Of a stretch of DNA of 64,000 nt, positions 33,884 through 43,210 are shown piece after piece (within the stretch, counting starts at the first letter, position 1; every line of letters starts with the position of its first letter). Where the stretch lies: positions 3,906,001-3,970,000 of the forward strand of contig NC_015145.1 of NCBI RefSeq assembly GCF_000189535.1, written 5' to 3'. Both the position numbers and the translations under genes were made by a program. The DNA is from Pseudarthrobacter phenanthrenivorans Sphe3 (GTDB lineage Bacteria > Actinomycetota > Actinomycetes > Actinomycetales > Micrococcaceae). The notes beneath the pieces were generated by a model, which was not told where the DNA came from, searched no databases, and saw only the letters and a list, made by a program, of their open reading frames with translations.

Positions 33884-35359
33884 ATGGGAAACGGCACGGG
33901 GACTGCAAGAGCAATGGAGGGCATTCAGGCCTCCACTGCCCGCCTGGATGCCCTGTTTCTCGAAGATGCCGCCCTGGAAACCGGCTCTGGTCCGGGCGCC
34001 GGGATTAATGTGCTTGAGCGCCGGTATGAGCTCCGCCTGGAGCGCATGGCGGTGGCAAAGGAACTCGAAGCGCAAATCGCCGCGGTCAAAGCCCGGGACG
34101 CCGCCGAAGCCGTCGGCATCCAGCACGCCATGATCCCGCCCGAGGCGCCCGTGCACGAACGGACCTACGCCGAGATGTCCGCGGTTGAGGAAATCGCCGG
34201 CGTCCTCACCATAAGCTCCAGCGCGGCCGGGGCACTCGTCACCCAGTCCCGTCAGCTTTGCGCCGTCCCCCTGGCACTGGACGCCCTGTCCGCGGGGATC
34301 ATCTCCTGGCAGCATGCCAAAATCATCGTCGACGAAACCGACGGCCTGGGCCCCGCCGGCGCCGCCGCCCTGGTGGCGCACTTCTTCGACCCCCAGGCAC
34401 CCAACCCCGCCCGCGGCGCCGCACCGGGTAAACTCGTCCCCTCCCGCTTCCGAAGCAAGGTCCGGGCCTGGCGCGAACGCCACCATCCCGAATCCCTCGA
34501 ACAACGCCATGCCAAATGCGCCGCAGACCGGCGCTTGGAATACACCAGGGACCGCGACGGCATGGCCTGGCTCTCGCTCTACCTCCCCGGCGACACCGCC
34601 AACGCCATCTGGAACCGCACCACCGCCCTGGCCCGCGGCCTCCAAGGCCCCCACGAACCACGAACCCTCGCCCAACGCAGGTCCGACGTCGCCGCCAGCC
34701 TCCTGCTCGCCGCCCCCGCGGGCTACACCCGGAACGCGGACACCGCCGAAGGGAACGCCGAAGGGAACACCGTGAAGGCGGCCATCGGCACGGTCCCGAC
34801 ACCCAAGGCAGACGTACTCGTCACCGTCCCGGTCTTCGCCCTGCTCGGAGCCACCGACGAACCCGCCCTGCTGGACGGCCATGGCCCGATCCCGGCGTCC
34901 ATGGCACGCAAACTCGTCGCCAGCGGGGCAACCTCGTTCTACCGCGTCCTCGTGGACCCCCGGAACGGCGCACCCCTGGAAATCGGACGCACCAGCTACC
35001 GCCTCACCACAGCCATGAAAAAGGCCCTCCACCTCCGGGACGGAAAATGCACCTTCCCCGGCTGCCAAAACACCTCCCTGGACAACGAGGACGACCACCT
35101 CACCGCTTGGCACCACGGCGGAAGCACCGGAATCAGCAACCTCGCCCAACTCTGTCCCAAACACCACCACCTCAAGCACAACAGCGCTTGGAAACCCACC
35201 CCCGCCACCAAAACCGAACCACCCGGCTGGACCTCCCCCCACCGGACGGCACTACAAAGCCGAACACCACGACTGGGAACCACCCCAATGGCCCAAGGAA
35301 ATCTGTCGTGGGCGGGGGTGTTGCGAAATCTCTCGTGGCTCAGGGAACTGCCTGGATGA
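33884..35359 (+). CDS. DUF222/13E12-type HNH protein with C-terminal frameshift
   Basis: 491 residues as it reads now. DUF222 (~20-340) is followed by the HNH nuclease domain: HLRDGKCTFPGCQNTSLDNEDDHLTAWHHGGSTGISNLAQLCPKHHHLKH. After codon 452 the frame departs from the family: the run of six C at 35235-35240 seems to have gained one base. In the +1 frame the DNA reads TGRHYKAEHHDWEPPQWPKE and goes on to LPPDPFPEWHLWLDES, a usual ending of these proteins, stopping at 35483 (about 532 residues). The nuclease core is intact, so the enzyme may still act. The family is multicopy in these genomes; role unknown. Confidence 0.85.
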   Translation: MGNGTGTARAMEGIQASTARLDALFLEDAALETGSGPGAGINVLERRYELRLERMAVAKELEAQIAAVKARDAAEAVGIQHAMIPPEAPVHERTYAEMSAVEEIAGVLTISSSAAGALVTQSRQLCAVPLALDALSAGIISWQHAKIIVDETDGLGPAGAAALVAHFFDPQAPNPARGAAPGKLVPSRFRSKVRAWRERHHPESLEQRHAKCAADRRLEYTRDRDGMAWLSLYLPGDTANAIWNRTTALARGLQGPHEPRTLAQRRSDVAASLLLAAPAGYTRNADTAEGNAEGNTVKAAIGTVPTPKADVLVTVPVFALLGATDEPALLDGHGPIPASMARKLVASGATSFYRVLVDPRNGAPLEIGRTSYRLTTAMKKALHLRDGKCTFPGCQNTSLDNEDDHLTAWHHGGSTGISNLAQLCPKHHHLKHNSAWKPTPATKTEPPGWTSPHRTALQSRTPRLGTTPMAQGNLSWAGVLRNLSWLRELPG

Positions 35360-35479
35360 TGCGGATGCCTTTCCGCCTGACGACCCCGTATGGGACGACT
35401 TCTATGCCGTTGCCCCGGTTCTGCCCCCGGACCCGTTCCCTGAGTGGCACCTTTGGCTGGACGAATCCCTCTCCGTCCC

Positions 35480-35531
35480 TTAGCTTTCCCGTATCGGTTA
35501 GCTTTCCGTGTCCGCCAGCTTTCCGTATCGG
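35480..35531. repeat. Three tandem 17-18-bp repeats
   Basis: Units TTAGCTTTCCCGTATCGG (35480-35497), TTAGCTTTCCGTGTCCG (35498-35514) and CCAGCTTTCCGTATCGG (35515-35531) fill the gap between the restored HNH stop (35483) and the ligase stop. They may come from replication slippage at the gene end. Confidence 0.8.
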
Positions 35532-36761
35532 CTAGGACTGCCGGACCCGCAACAATTCCGGAACCTCGTCCACCTTGGAAAGATCCAGTGAGCCCCGCAT
35601 GGTGATGTTCACGGCGTGCTTGACCACTGCGCCGAAACCGAAATCTTCAGGTTGTGACTCTGCCAGCACTTGGTCCCGGACCCTGCGTTGTTCGGCTGCC
35701 CCAGTGCCGCGCGCAATCATGTCCTCCACCCCTTGCCGGGCAAGGGAAAGCTCGCCTTGTTCCTGGAGTACCGGAGCGAGATAGTCCACCAGGGATCGCA
35801 CAACATCAGTGGCCCTCGCCGGCCGGAAGGTGCCGAAATCCAGCAGGTCCCCGCTGAGGCCGGCACTGCTCGCCTGCCAGGATGCCATGCGCAGAAGGAC
35901 CGTGGGCACGGGTGCGGGATCAATGCCGTCCTGCCACTCCCGGCTGGCGGTTTCCACCAGGGCTCGCACCAGGACGGCAAGAAGCGCGGCGTCCTCAGCG
36001 CGAAGACAGACATCGGCAACCCGGACCTCCACTGTGGGATGGTTGCGGGACAGCCGGGCGTCAAAATACAGCATGCCCTCATCCAGCATGACGCCGCTGT
36101 CCAGGAGGCGGGTAACCACGCGGCGGTATGCCGAATACGTGCCGTAGATGCCCGCAGGACCGGCCGTCGGCCACCGGTTCCACGCTTGGGTGCGGTAACT
36201 CTCAAAGCCCGTCTGGGTGCCATTCCAGAAGGGTGAATTGGCACTCATCGCAGTAAGGACCGCGAGCTTGTCACGGATCCGGTCCAGGACCGCCACGCCT
36301 TCGTCGGGCGACTCAATGTACGTGTGCACATGGAAGCCGCAGGTCAGCTGCTCCTGGGCAGTCAAGCCAAAGCGCTCGAGCATTCGTGCGTAGCGGGGAT
36401 CCGGGGTGGTGTGGCTGGACAGGCCCAGCGGCGAGGTGGCCAGCGCGGCTACCCGTGCATTGTTCTTGGCGGCCGCCCTGTCCGCGAGCGCCCGCCCGGC
36501 ACGGATCTGGTCCAGCAGTTCACCGTACTCCAGGCAGGGCCTCGTCTGCGTCTCGATCTGCTCCAGCTTGAGCTCGGCACTCAGCCCCATCTCGTCGTCG
36601 TCGTAAACGGTTTTGTCTTCCGTTTCCAGGAGCCGTGGGTCGTCCGGTGCGTCATCGGCCGCCAGGTGCCGGCTGGACAGCAACGCATCAGCAAGGGCAA
36701 GCGGCTCCCCGCTCTCCGGATCAACGATCAGGAGCTCTTCCTCCACGCCGAATGTTCGCAT
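35532..36761 (-). CDS. GCS2-type carboxylate-amine ligase (YbdK-like)
   Basis: 409 residues of the glutamate-cysteine ligase 2 family: [18 protein letters not shown] at the start (metal-binding Glu), [34 protein letters not shown] and [24 protein letters not shown]. Family members join a carboxylate to an amine with ATP, as in weak gamma-glutamylcysteine synthesis. Actinobacteria make mycothiol, so the physiological product is uncertain. Monocistronic between the repeat block and the MurA-like gene. Confidence 0.9.
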   Translation of the reverse strand: MRTFGVEEELLIVDPESGEPLALADALLSSRHLAADDAPDDPRLLETEDKTVYDDDEMGLSAELKLEQIETQTRPCLEYGELLDQIRAGRALADRAAAKNNARVAALATSPLGLSSHTTPDPRYARMLERFGLTAQEQLTCGFHVHTYIESPDEGVAVLDRIRDKLAVLTAMSANSPFWNGTQTGFESYRTQAWNRWPTAGPAGIYGTYSAYRRVVTRLLDSGVMLDEGMLYFDARLSRNHPTVEVRVADVCLRAEDAALLAVLVRALVETASREWQDGIDPAPVPTVLLRMASWQASSAGLSGDLLDFGTFRPARATDVVRSLVDYLAPVLQEQGELSLARQGVEDMIARGTGAAEQRRVRDQVLAESQPEDFGFGAVVKHAVNITMRGSLDLSKVDEVPELLRVRQS

Positions 36762-36828
36762 ACTGACATTTTGCGCCAGTGCGGAGATTTATGGGGAGCC
36801 GCCGCCCTTCATGACGAACCGTGAATGC

Positions 36829-38352
36829 TCAGTCCTGGAAGTACTCCACCTTCGCGCCGATGGTGTTCAGGCGCTCCGCCAGATCCTCGTAGCCGCGCTC
36901 GATGACGTAGATGTTCCTTAGCTCGGACACGCCCCTTGCAGCCAGCATTGCCAGCAGCAGGCACGCAGCCGGACGAAGTGCCGGCGGGCAGCCCACCTCG
37001 GCGGCACGCCATTTGGTGGGGCCGTTGACATAGATCCGGTGCGGATCCAGGAGCTGAACCTGCGCCCCCAGCCGGTTCAGCTCCGTCAGGTAGATGGCGC
37101 GGTTCTCGTACACCCAGTCGTGGATCATGGTCTGTCCGTGCGCCTTCGCTGCGATGACGGCGAAGAACGGCAGGTTGTCGATGTTGAGCCCGGGGAAGGG
37201 CATCGGATGGATCTTGTCCTCTGGAGCGCGCAGTTCCGAGGGTTTGGTGGTGACGTCCACCAGGCGGGTGCGGCCGTTGCGGGCCATGTATTCACCGGAG
37301 ATTTCCAGTTCCTGGCCCATCTGGCCCAGGGTGGCCAGTTCGATTTCCATGAACTCGATGGGAACGCGACGGATGGTCACTTCCGAGTTCGTGACAATGC
37401 CGGCGGTGATCAGGCTCATGGCCTCGATAGGGTCCTCAGACGGGAAGTACTCGATGTCTGCATCAATTGACTGGCGGCCGGTGATCTTCAAGGTAGTGGT
37501 GCCCACTCCCTCGATGGCCACTCCGAGCATCTGCAGGTAGAAGCAGAGGTCCTGCACCATGTAGTTGGGGCTGGCATTGCGGATGACAGTTGTGCCTTCA
37601 CGGTGGGCCGCTGCCATGATGGCGTTCTCCGTAACGGTATCGCCCCGTTCGGTCAGGACGAACGAGCGGTCCCGGGTATCTGCGGAAGGCGCCTGGACGG
37701 TATAGAACCCGGCTGTCGCCTCCACCGAGAGCCCGAACTGGCGCAGCGCCTGCATGTGCGGCTCCACGGTGCGGGTGCCAAGGTCGCAGCCGCCCGCGTA
37801 GGGAAGCCGGTACTTGGCCGACTCATCAAGCAGGGGTCCCAGGAGCATGATGACGCTGCGGGTGCGGCGGGCAGCATCCACGTCCATGGCCTCCAGGTTG
37901 AGTACGGCCGGGCGCCGCAGCTGCAGGTCGGTGTCGTTGAGCCAGGTGCAGTCCACTCCAATGGAGGAGAGCACCTCAACAATCCGGTTCACCTCTTCTA
38001 TCCGTGCCAGGCGGCGAAGGATGGTGGTTCCCCGGTTGATCAGGCTGGCGCACAGCAATGCCACGCCGGCGTTCTTGCTGCTGTTGACATCCACAGTACC
38101 GGAAAGGGTGCGTCCGCCCTCAACGCGCAGATGGGTCATCTGCGGCTTGCCTACGTTCACGATGCTCCGGCCGAAGATCGCTTCGAGGCGCTGGATCATC
38201 TTCAGGCTCAGGTTCTGCTTCCCCTGCTCCATCCGGGCGACGGCGCTCTGGCTTGTTCCCAGCTCCGCGGCCAGCTGGCCCTGGGTCCAACCCTTTTCGC
38301 CCCGGGCGTCCCTCAACATGGCGGCTACGTGCTCAGTGGTTTCCTGCGTCAT
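36829..38352 (-). CDS. XRE helix-turn-helix fused to a MurA-type enolpyruvyl transferase
   Basis: 507 residues. Residues ~8-62 are an XRE/HTH_3 domain (LRDARGEKGWTQGQLAAELGTSQSAVARMEQG). Residues ~72-507 are a full EPSP-fold enzyme: VEGGRTLSGTVDVNSSKNAGVALLCASLI, RRTRSVIMLLGPLL, YAGGCDLGTRTVEPHM with the PEP-binding Cys189, and GRTRLVDVTTKPSELRAPEDKIHPMPFPGLNID. MurA transfers enolpyruvate to UDP-GlcNAc. The usual GGCxIGxRPVDxH is GGCDLGTRTVEPH here, so activity may differ. An operator-like palindrome overlaps its promoter, which suggests the HTH half represses its own gene. Confidence 0.9.
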   Translation of the reverse strand: MTQETTEHVAAMLRDARGEKGWTQGQLAAELGTSQSAVARMEQGKQNLSLKMIQRLEAIFGRSIVNVGKPQMTHLRVEGGRTLSGTVDVNSSKNAGVALLCASLINRGTTILRRLARIEEVNRIVEVLSSIGVDCTWLNDTDLQLRRPAVLNLEAMDVDAARRTRSVIMLLGPLLDESAKYRLPYAGGCDLGTRTVEPHMQALRQFGLSVEATAGFYTVQAPSADTRDRSFVLTERGDTVTENAIMAAAHREGTTVIRNASPNYMVQDLCFYLQMLGVAIEGVGTTTLKITGRQSIDADIEYFPSEDPIEAMSLITAGIVTNSEVTIRRVPIEFMEIELATLGQMGQELEISGEYMARNGRTRLVDVTTKPSELRAPEDKIHPMPFPGLNIDNLPFFAVIAAKAHGQTMIHDWVYENRAIYLTELNRLGAQVQLLDPHRIYVNGPTKWRAAEVGCPPALRPAACLLLAMLAARGVSELRNIYVIERGYEDLAERLNTIGAKVEYFQD

Positions 38353-38359
38353 AATCCAA

Positions 38360-38381
38360 TTTATATCATAAATGATGTAAA
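38360..38381 (-). promoter_or_regulatory. Promoter and operator palindrome of the XRE-MurA gene
   Basis: TTTATATCATAAATGATGTAAA has arms TTTA/TAAA and ATCAT/ATGAT around AA. On the minus strand TATAAA ends 7 bp before the ATG, so the palindrome covers the -10 box of an apparently leaderless gene. Confidence 0.68.
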
Positions 38382-38529
38382 TGCTAGGAAAATCAGGCGG
38401 TGACGTGCCGTAGGCAAGGGTGGCTACCCACTACATGCGATAGAAACGGGTCTTTCGACTCCTTGACCGGTGGAGGGGGAGGCGAGAGACTGGATCAGCA
38501 CCTCGTCGTCCAGCCGCAACGGAGGCAGC

Positions 38530-39381
38530 ATGCGCCGGACACCTCCCTCCCACCTCACGGCACCCGCCCGCCACCGGCGCATCTTCCTGGCGCTCGCGGG
38601 CCTGCTTGCTGCGGCACTGCTGCTCCTCGGAGGTTCGCCTGCCTTCGCGGCGCCGTCGCCGGGCGAAGGAAAGCAATCCCTTCTGGGCAACGATGTCTCC
38701 TGGCCGCAGTGCAATGGGGAGCTTCCCACGGGCCAGGCCTTCGGTGTTGTGGGCGTCAACAACGGCCTGGCCAACAACACCAACCCCTGCCTCACGGAGC
38801 AGCTTACGTGGGCCGAGGATTCGGCTGGCCACCCCGAGCAGCCCACGGTCTCCCTGTACGTCAACACGGCAAACCCCGGCGCCGCCGGCTCCTGGTGGCC
38901 GGAAAGCAATGAGTACCCTGCTGGCCGGACCATCCACAATCCCTACGGCACCTGCAAGGCCGGGGACTATGGGACCGCGTGCGCCTACATGTACGGCTAC
39001 GCCAAGGCGTACGACAACGCCACCCGCCGCGGTGTCAGCAACCCTGCCGGCTATTTCTGGTGGCTGGACGTGGAAACCGAGAACACCTGGTCGGGCACAA
39101 ACAAGGATGCCAACCGGACCGTCCTGGAAGGCATGACGGACTTCTTCCACAGCATCGGCGCGCAGGTGGGGATCTACTCCACCGGCCAGCAGTGGGACCG
39201 GATCGTGGGACCAGTCAGCAGTTCGAGCAACCTCTACAACCTGCCGAGCTGGCTGGCCGGATCGCTGAACGCCGCAGGAGCGGCCAGGGCCTGCTCAGAG
39301 CCGCCCCTTACCGGCGGCGGCACCGTGGCACTGACCCAGTTCGTATCGAACGGGTTTGACTACAATTACTCCTGCCGGTGA
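38530..39381 (+). CDS. Secreted GH25-like (DUF1906-type) protein
   Basis: 283 residues from the ATG at 38530 (GGAGG 4 nt upstream). A basic N-terminus and signal peptide (~1-47, LLAAALLLLGGSPAFA) lead into one domain starting GNDVSWPQCNGELPTGQAFGVVGVN and containing GYFWWLDVETENTWSG (acidic pair of a lysozyme-like barrel), VGIYSTGQQWD and ending VALTQFVSNGFDYNYSCR. This is the pattern of glycoside-hydrolase-like DUF1906/GH25 proteins that act on peptidoglycan; activity is not proven. Alone on its strand, convergent with ecfT. Confidence 0.82.
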   Translation: MRRTPPSHLTAPARHRRIFLALAGLLAAALLLLGGSPAFAAPSPGEGKQSLLGNDVSWPQCNGELPTGQAFGVVGVNNGLANNTNPCLTEQLTWAEDSAGHPEQPTVSLYVNTANPGAAGSWWPESNEYPAGRTIHNPYGTCKAGDYGTACAYMYGYAKAYDNATRRGVSNPAGYFWWLDVETENTWSGTNKDANRTVLEGMTDFFHSIGAQVGIYSTGQQWDRIVGPVSSSSNLYNLPSWLAGSLNAAGAARACSEPPLTGGGTVALTQFVSNGFDYNYSCR

Positions 39382-39392
39382 GGCAGGCGGGG

Positions 39393-40205
39393 TCAGGTCC
39401 CCAGCCACACCATGTTCCACGTGCCCATGGTGAGCGCCGCGGCAACAGCCGTTCCTGCCATGAGCACACCGCCGGCCAGCACCCAGGCATCCAGCACGCT
39501 GTAGGTTGATTCCCGGGCCCAGGTCCGACGTCCCCCGCCGAAGCCGCGGGCTTCCATGGTCACCGCCAGCCGTGACGCCCTGCGGATGGCCTGCACCAGG
39601 AGCCCGAAGCTCTGCCCCAGGGTGGCCTTGATCCGCTGCGCCGCAGTGCCCCTGGATCCCACCCCGCGCGCGCGGCGCGCCATGCCGATGGTCTGCCACT
39701 CTTCCGCCATCAGCCCCACCAGCCGCATGGCGGCCAGCGTCCCCAGGACGAACCGGTGCGGCAGCCGCGCCTTCTGCGCCAGCGCATCGGCCAGGTCCGT
39801 GGGATCCGTACAGCTCATCAGCAGCACGGCAGGCAGCGCAATCGCCAGTCCGCGCAGCATGAAACCGATCCCCAACTCCAGCGAACCTTCACTCATGGTC
39901 CAGATGCCGACGTCGATCAGCGTCCTGCCGCTGTCCGGCGCCAGGATGGAGGTGCTCCAGCCCCCTACCGCGGCCGCCAGGATGAGCGGCCAGCCGCGCT
40001 GCCACAGCAGCGTCAGGGTGAGTCCGGCCAGTGGGAAGAGCAGGAACTCAAAGGCGAGCGCAACGGACGCGGACACCCAATCGATGGACAGCGCCAGCAC
40101 CGCAGTTATGAGGAAGACGGCGGCAAACTTGCTCAGGGGGTTGGCCCGGGCAAGCAGCGCCTGGTTTCCGCGCAGGTTGAGCTCCTGCCTCACGATGCCT
40201 CCCAC
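39393..40205 (-). CDS. ecfT: ECF transporter transmembrane subunit EcfT
   Basis: 270 residues with about five membrane helices. The coupling helices carry the Ala-Arg-Gly signatures of EcfT: GMARRARGVGSRG and TMEARGFGGGRR. It links the substrate-binding S component to the ATPases in the membrane. Its start is 1 bp after the end of the fused ATPase gene, so it is the last gene of a three-gene operon behind a TPP riboswitch. Confidence 0.92.
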   Translation of the reverse strand: MGGIVRQELNLRGNQALLARANPLSKFAAVFLITAVLALSIDWVSASVALAFEFLLFPLAGLTLTLLWQRGWPLILAAAVGGWSTSILAPDSGRTLIDVGIWTMSEGSLELGIGFMLRGLAIALPAVLLMSCTDPTDLADALAQKARLPHRFVLGTLAAMRLVGLMAEEWQTIGMARRARGVGSRGTAAQRIKATLGQSFGLLVQAIRRASRLAVTMEARGFGGGRRTWARESTYSVLDAWVLAGGVLMAGTAVAAALTMGTWNMVWLGT

Positions 40206-40206
40206 C

Positions 40207-41760
40207 TCATGGCTGCACCTGTCCCGCCGCGGCCATCCGCAGTTCCGTCCCGCCCAGCGCGGCCGTGAATTCGGCGTCGTGCGTCACGGACACCACGGCC
40301 GTGCCGGCGTCCAACAGCTCGGACAGGAACGACGCCAGCTCCGCCCACGTGTTGGCATCCTGGCCGAACGTGGGCTCGTCCAGGACCAGCACCTGGGGGT
40401 GGGCGGCCAGGACGGTGGCCACGGAAAGCCGCCGCTTCTCCCCGCCCGAGAGCGTGTAAGGGTTGGCGTCCACGAGGTGGGCAAGCCGCAGCCGCTCCAG
40501 CAGCTCGTCCACGCGCTCCCCGCCATGGCCCAGGTGCCGCGGCCCGAAACGCAGCTCGTCAAGCACATTGCCCGTGACGAACTGGTGCTCGGGTTCCTGG
40601 AACACCGTGCCGATCCGCTCAATGAGCACCTCGGCTTTCCACTTGTACGGGTCTATTCCGGCGCCGCGGCTGAGGTCCAGGGTGGCGGAAACCTTCCCCG
40701 CGGCCGGCTCGAGGAGTCCGGCCAGGGTCAGGGCAAACGTTGACTTCCCGGCTCCGTTGGGACCCGTGATTGCCAGCGCCTGTCCGGCACGCACCTGCGC
40801 TGAGATACCTTCCTGCACGGGCACCGGAGGTATCTTCCGGAAGCCGGTGCGGCGTGCTCTTTCGCGGGACACGGCCAGATTCTCGGCGGCGAGCAGCAGG
40901 CTGCCTGCACCGGCGGCGGGTTCCTGCCCGCGCGGCCTGGTGTCCGGGACATAGCCGGGCACCCAGACACCGGCGGCAATCAGCATGCTGCGCGCATCCG
41001 CCAGCACCTGGTCCGGCGGGCCGTCGAGCAGCACCGCTTCCTCAGTGGCGCTGCCCGGCTGAAGCACCACGATGCGGTCCACCAGGTCCTTCCATACGGA
41101 CACGCGGTGTTCCACCACCACCAGGGTGGCCCCGGTCTTGTCCAGGCACCGCGCCACCGCGTCACGCACCTCCAGGACCCCAGCGGGATCGAGATTGGCA
41201 GTAGGCTCGTCCAGCAGGATCAGCCCCGGGCGCATGGCGAGGATGCCTGCCAGCGCGAGGCGCTGCTTCTGCCCGCCGGACAGTGCCGACGTCGGATGGT
41301 CCAGCGGCAGGTGGGACAGGCCGACGTCGTCCAATGCTTCATGCACGCGGGCCCAGATGGCGTCGCGGGGCACGGCAAGGTTCTCCGCACCGAAAGCGAC
41401 GTCGTCGCCTACCCGGGAGAGGACCACCTGGGTCTCCGGGTCCTGCTGCATGAGGCCGGCGCGGCCACGCTGTTCGCGCGGGGACGCCCCGTCAACCAGC
41501 AGCGAGCCGGATTCGTCGGAGTCGCCGGCCCCGCCGTCGTCGTCCGCATCGCCCAGCACCCCTGCCAAGGCATGGAGGAGGGTGGACTTGCCGGCGCCCG
41601 ATGGCCCCAGCAGGAGGACGCGCTCCCCCGGCAGGATGTCCAGCTCAAGGGCCTGCACCGCGGGCGTGGACCGCCCGGCATGCCGCCAGCCCCAGCCGCG
41701 GGCGCTGACGGCCGCCGGACGCACTGCCGCCGGAGCGTCATGGCGGGTAGGTGCAGCCAT
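40207..41760 (-). CDS. ecfA: ECF transporter ATPase, duplicated (EcfA1-EcfA2 fusion)
   Basis: 517 residues from the ATG at 41760 (upstream codons of the longer frame belong to the S-component gene). Two ABC domains lie in tandem. Domain 1 has LLGPSGAGKSTLLHALAG, the signature LSGGQKQRLALAG and Walker B LILLDEPTANLD. Domain 2 has ITGPNGAGKSTFALTLAG, LSGGEKRRLSVATV and VLVLDEPTFGQD. It powers uptake together with EcfT and the YkoE-like S component, as in the YkoEDC thiamine-precursor transporter. The start overlaps the stop of the upstream gene (ATGA). Confidence 0.93.
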   Translation of the reverse strand: MAAPTRHDAPAAVRPAAVSARGWGWRHAGRSTPAVQALELDILPGERVLLLGPSGAGKSTLLHALAGVLGDADDDGGAGDSDESGSLLVDGASPREQRGRAGLMQQDPETQVVLSRVGDDVAFGAENLAVPRDAIWARVHEALDDVGLSHLPLDHPTSALSGGQKQRLALAGILAMRPGLILLDEPTANLDPAGVLEVRDAVARCLDKTGATLVVVEHRVSVWKDLVDRIVVLQPGSATEEAVLLDGPPDQVLADARSMLIAAGVWVPGYVPDTRPRGQEPAAGAGSLLLAAENLAVSRERARRTGFRKIPPVPVQEGISAQVRAGQALAITGPNGAGKSTFALTLAGLLEPAAGKVSATLDLSRGAGIDPYKWKAEVLIERIGTVFQEPEHQFVTGNVLDELRFGPRHLGHGGERVDELLERLRLAHLVDANPYTLSGGEKRRLSVATVLAAHPQVLVLDEPTFGQDANTWAELASFLSELLDAGTAVVSVTHDAEFTAALGGTELRMAAAGQVQP

Positions 41761-42384
41761 CAGGAGAAGACGGGCTCCGTTGCTGCCTTTCGTGAGGCAA
41801 AGGAGCTCAGGACGCCGGTCTTCGCCAGCCCGCGGGTGGCGAGCCAGGACAGGGCGCCCGCGATGATCGCGCCGGAAATCATGGTGAAGATGATGTACGC
41901 CAGCTTGTCGCCGCCTGAGTACGCGATGTTCCAGCCCCACGGAGCGAAGGAGTCGTTCAGGCCGCAGAAGAGGCCCGCCGCAGCGCCTGCCAACAGGGAA
42001 ACGGGCAGGTTGAACTTCCGGTACACGAAGATCGCGAAAACGATCTCCGCTCCCAGGCCCTGGACAAAGCCGGAGAACAGTACGGAGGCGCCGTACTGGG
42101 AGCCCATGAGCAGCTCACCGGTGGCTGCAACGGTCTCGCAGAACAGCGCGGCGCCGGGCTTGCGAATGATGAGCATGCCTAGTACCGCCGGAATCATCCA
42201 GCCGCCGGCGATGAGGCCCGTGAGGGGCGGGGTAGACGGCATTCATGGGCGCCGAGACTGCGGCCGCACCCTGGGACCACGCCCAGAAAATAACGCCGCC
42301 GGCAATGGCGATAAGGGCCGCCACCACGATGTCCACCACGCGCCAGGACTTGGCCGTGCTCTTCTTCACTGCTGTTGTTGCCAT
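41760..42384 (-). pseudogene. ykoE: YkoE-type ECF S component with a one-base frameshift
   Basis: The ATG at 42384 has AGGAGGATCGC upstream and opens a YkoE-like N-terminus (SWRVVDIVVAALIAIAGGVI...APMNAVY). The frame then fails; the rest of the protein continues in the next frame from PLTGLIAGGWMIPAVLGMLI to the stop at 41760. Removing one C from the CCCC on the coding strand (plus-strand G run 42229-42232) restores a continuous 207-residue protein with five to six membrane helices. It should bind thiamine or hydroxymethylpyrimidine. Either a true mutation or a sequencing error; the operon is otherwise intact. Confidence 0.85.
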
Positions 42385-42469
42385 GCGATCCTCCTGAGGA
42401 ACAGGAGGGGAAAGTGGACGCGGCTGCCGGCACTGCTGCCGATGCGCGCGCACTTCGAGAACTCGACTC

Positions 42470-42580
42470 CCTTGCGCCGGTACTAACCGGATCAGGTTCG
42501 AGGGTCTGCGGCTGTCCGCACTCTCAGCGCCCACCTGCGGTGCCTGGCATGGCCAGTCCGACGGCGGCGCTCCCCTGTCG
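42470..42580 (-). ncRNA. TPP riboswitch (THI element)
   Basis: On the minus strand the conserved parts appear in order: GGGGAGCGCC, GCTGAGAGTGCGG, CAGACCCTCGAACCTGATCCGG, TTAGTACCGGCGCAAGGGAG. This is a canonical thiamine-pyrophosphate riboswitch core. It precedes the ykoE-like gene by about 90 bp, so uptake genes are shut off when TPP is plentiful. Nothing else was seen in 42385-42658 apart from the promoter of the next plus-strand gene. Confidence 0.93.
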
Positions 42581-42658
42581 TTGAATGATTCTGTGTGTAA
42601 ATAATCGCCCTGGTGGGCGTGGTCCAGTTTACACCGCAGGAGGGGTAGATTGTGGCCC

Positions 42659-43210
42659 ATGACTGCCACTCCGCCCCATGTGACCGAGTACGATCCGGAC
42701 TCCGACGCCGCCCAGCCCGAGGGATCGCTGGAAGCATTGATCGCCCGGATCGAGGCGGAAGTCCGGGAACTGCAGTTTCCCGGGTTTTCTCCGGATGATT
42801 CCCTGAACCTGGGCCTGCTCCTGGTGGAACTGGGCAAGGAACGGGACCTGCCCATCGCCATCGACATCACCAAGGGCAGGCAGGTCCTCTTCCACGTGGC
42901 CCTGCCTGGCGCCACACCGGACAACGACCACTGGATCCGCGCCAAGCAGCGCACTGCCGCCCGGTACGAGGTGCCCTCGCTGCTGGTGGGACTGCGCGGC
43001 CGGCTCGGGGGCGGACGAATCGAGGATCAGGGCTGGTTCGACGAACGCCGCTATGCCGCCCATGGCGGGTCGTTTCCCGTCTATGTGACTGGCGTGGGTG
43101 CGGTAGCCACCGTCACAGTTTCCGGGCTTCCGCAGGTCCAGGACCATGATCTGGTGGTGGAGGCGTTGCGGGAGGTCCTTCAGGGAGTGCGGTCCGGAGA
43201 CGGGTTGTGA
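42659..43210 (+). CDS. UPF0303 / haem-degrading-domain protein
   Basis: 183 residues: SLNLGLLLVELGKERDLPIAIDITKGRQVLFHVALPGATPDNDHWIRAKQRTA, then ARYEVPSLLV and YAAHGGSFPVYVTGVGAVATVTVSGLPQVQDHDLVVEAL. This is the UPF0303 (YBR137W-like, GlcG/HbpS-fold) pattern. Related proteins bind haem or small ligands; the function is not established. The ATG at 42659 has TAGATT ending 7 bp upstream and no ribosome site. It overlaps the next gene (GTGA). Confidence 0.87.
   Translation: MTATPPHVTEYDPDSDAAQPEGSLEALIARIEAEVRELQFPGFSPDDSLNLGLLLVELGKERDLPIAIDITKGRQVLFHVALPGATPDNDHWIRAKQRTAARYEVPSLLVGLRGRLGGGRIEDQGWFDERRYAAHGGSFPVYVTGVGAVATVTVSGLPQVQDHDLVVEALREVLQGVRSGDGL

Noticed and set aside
34516..35535. 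A 339-residue Arg/Pro-rich frame
   Set aside because: A shadow inside the DUF222/HNH gene; the ancestral tail of that gene is in a different frame ending at 35483.
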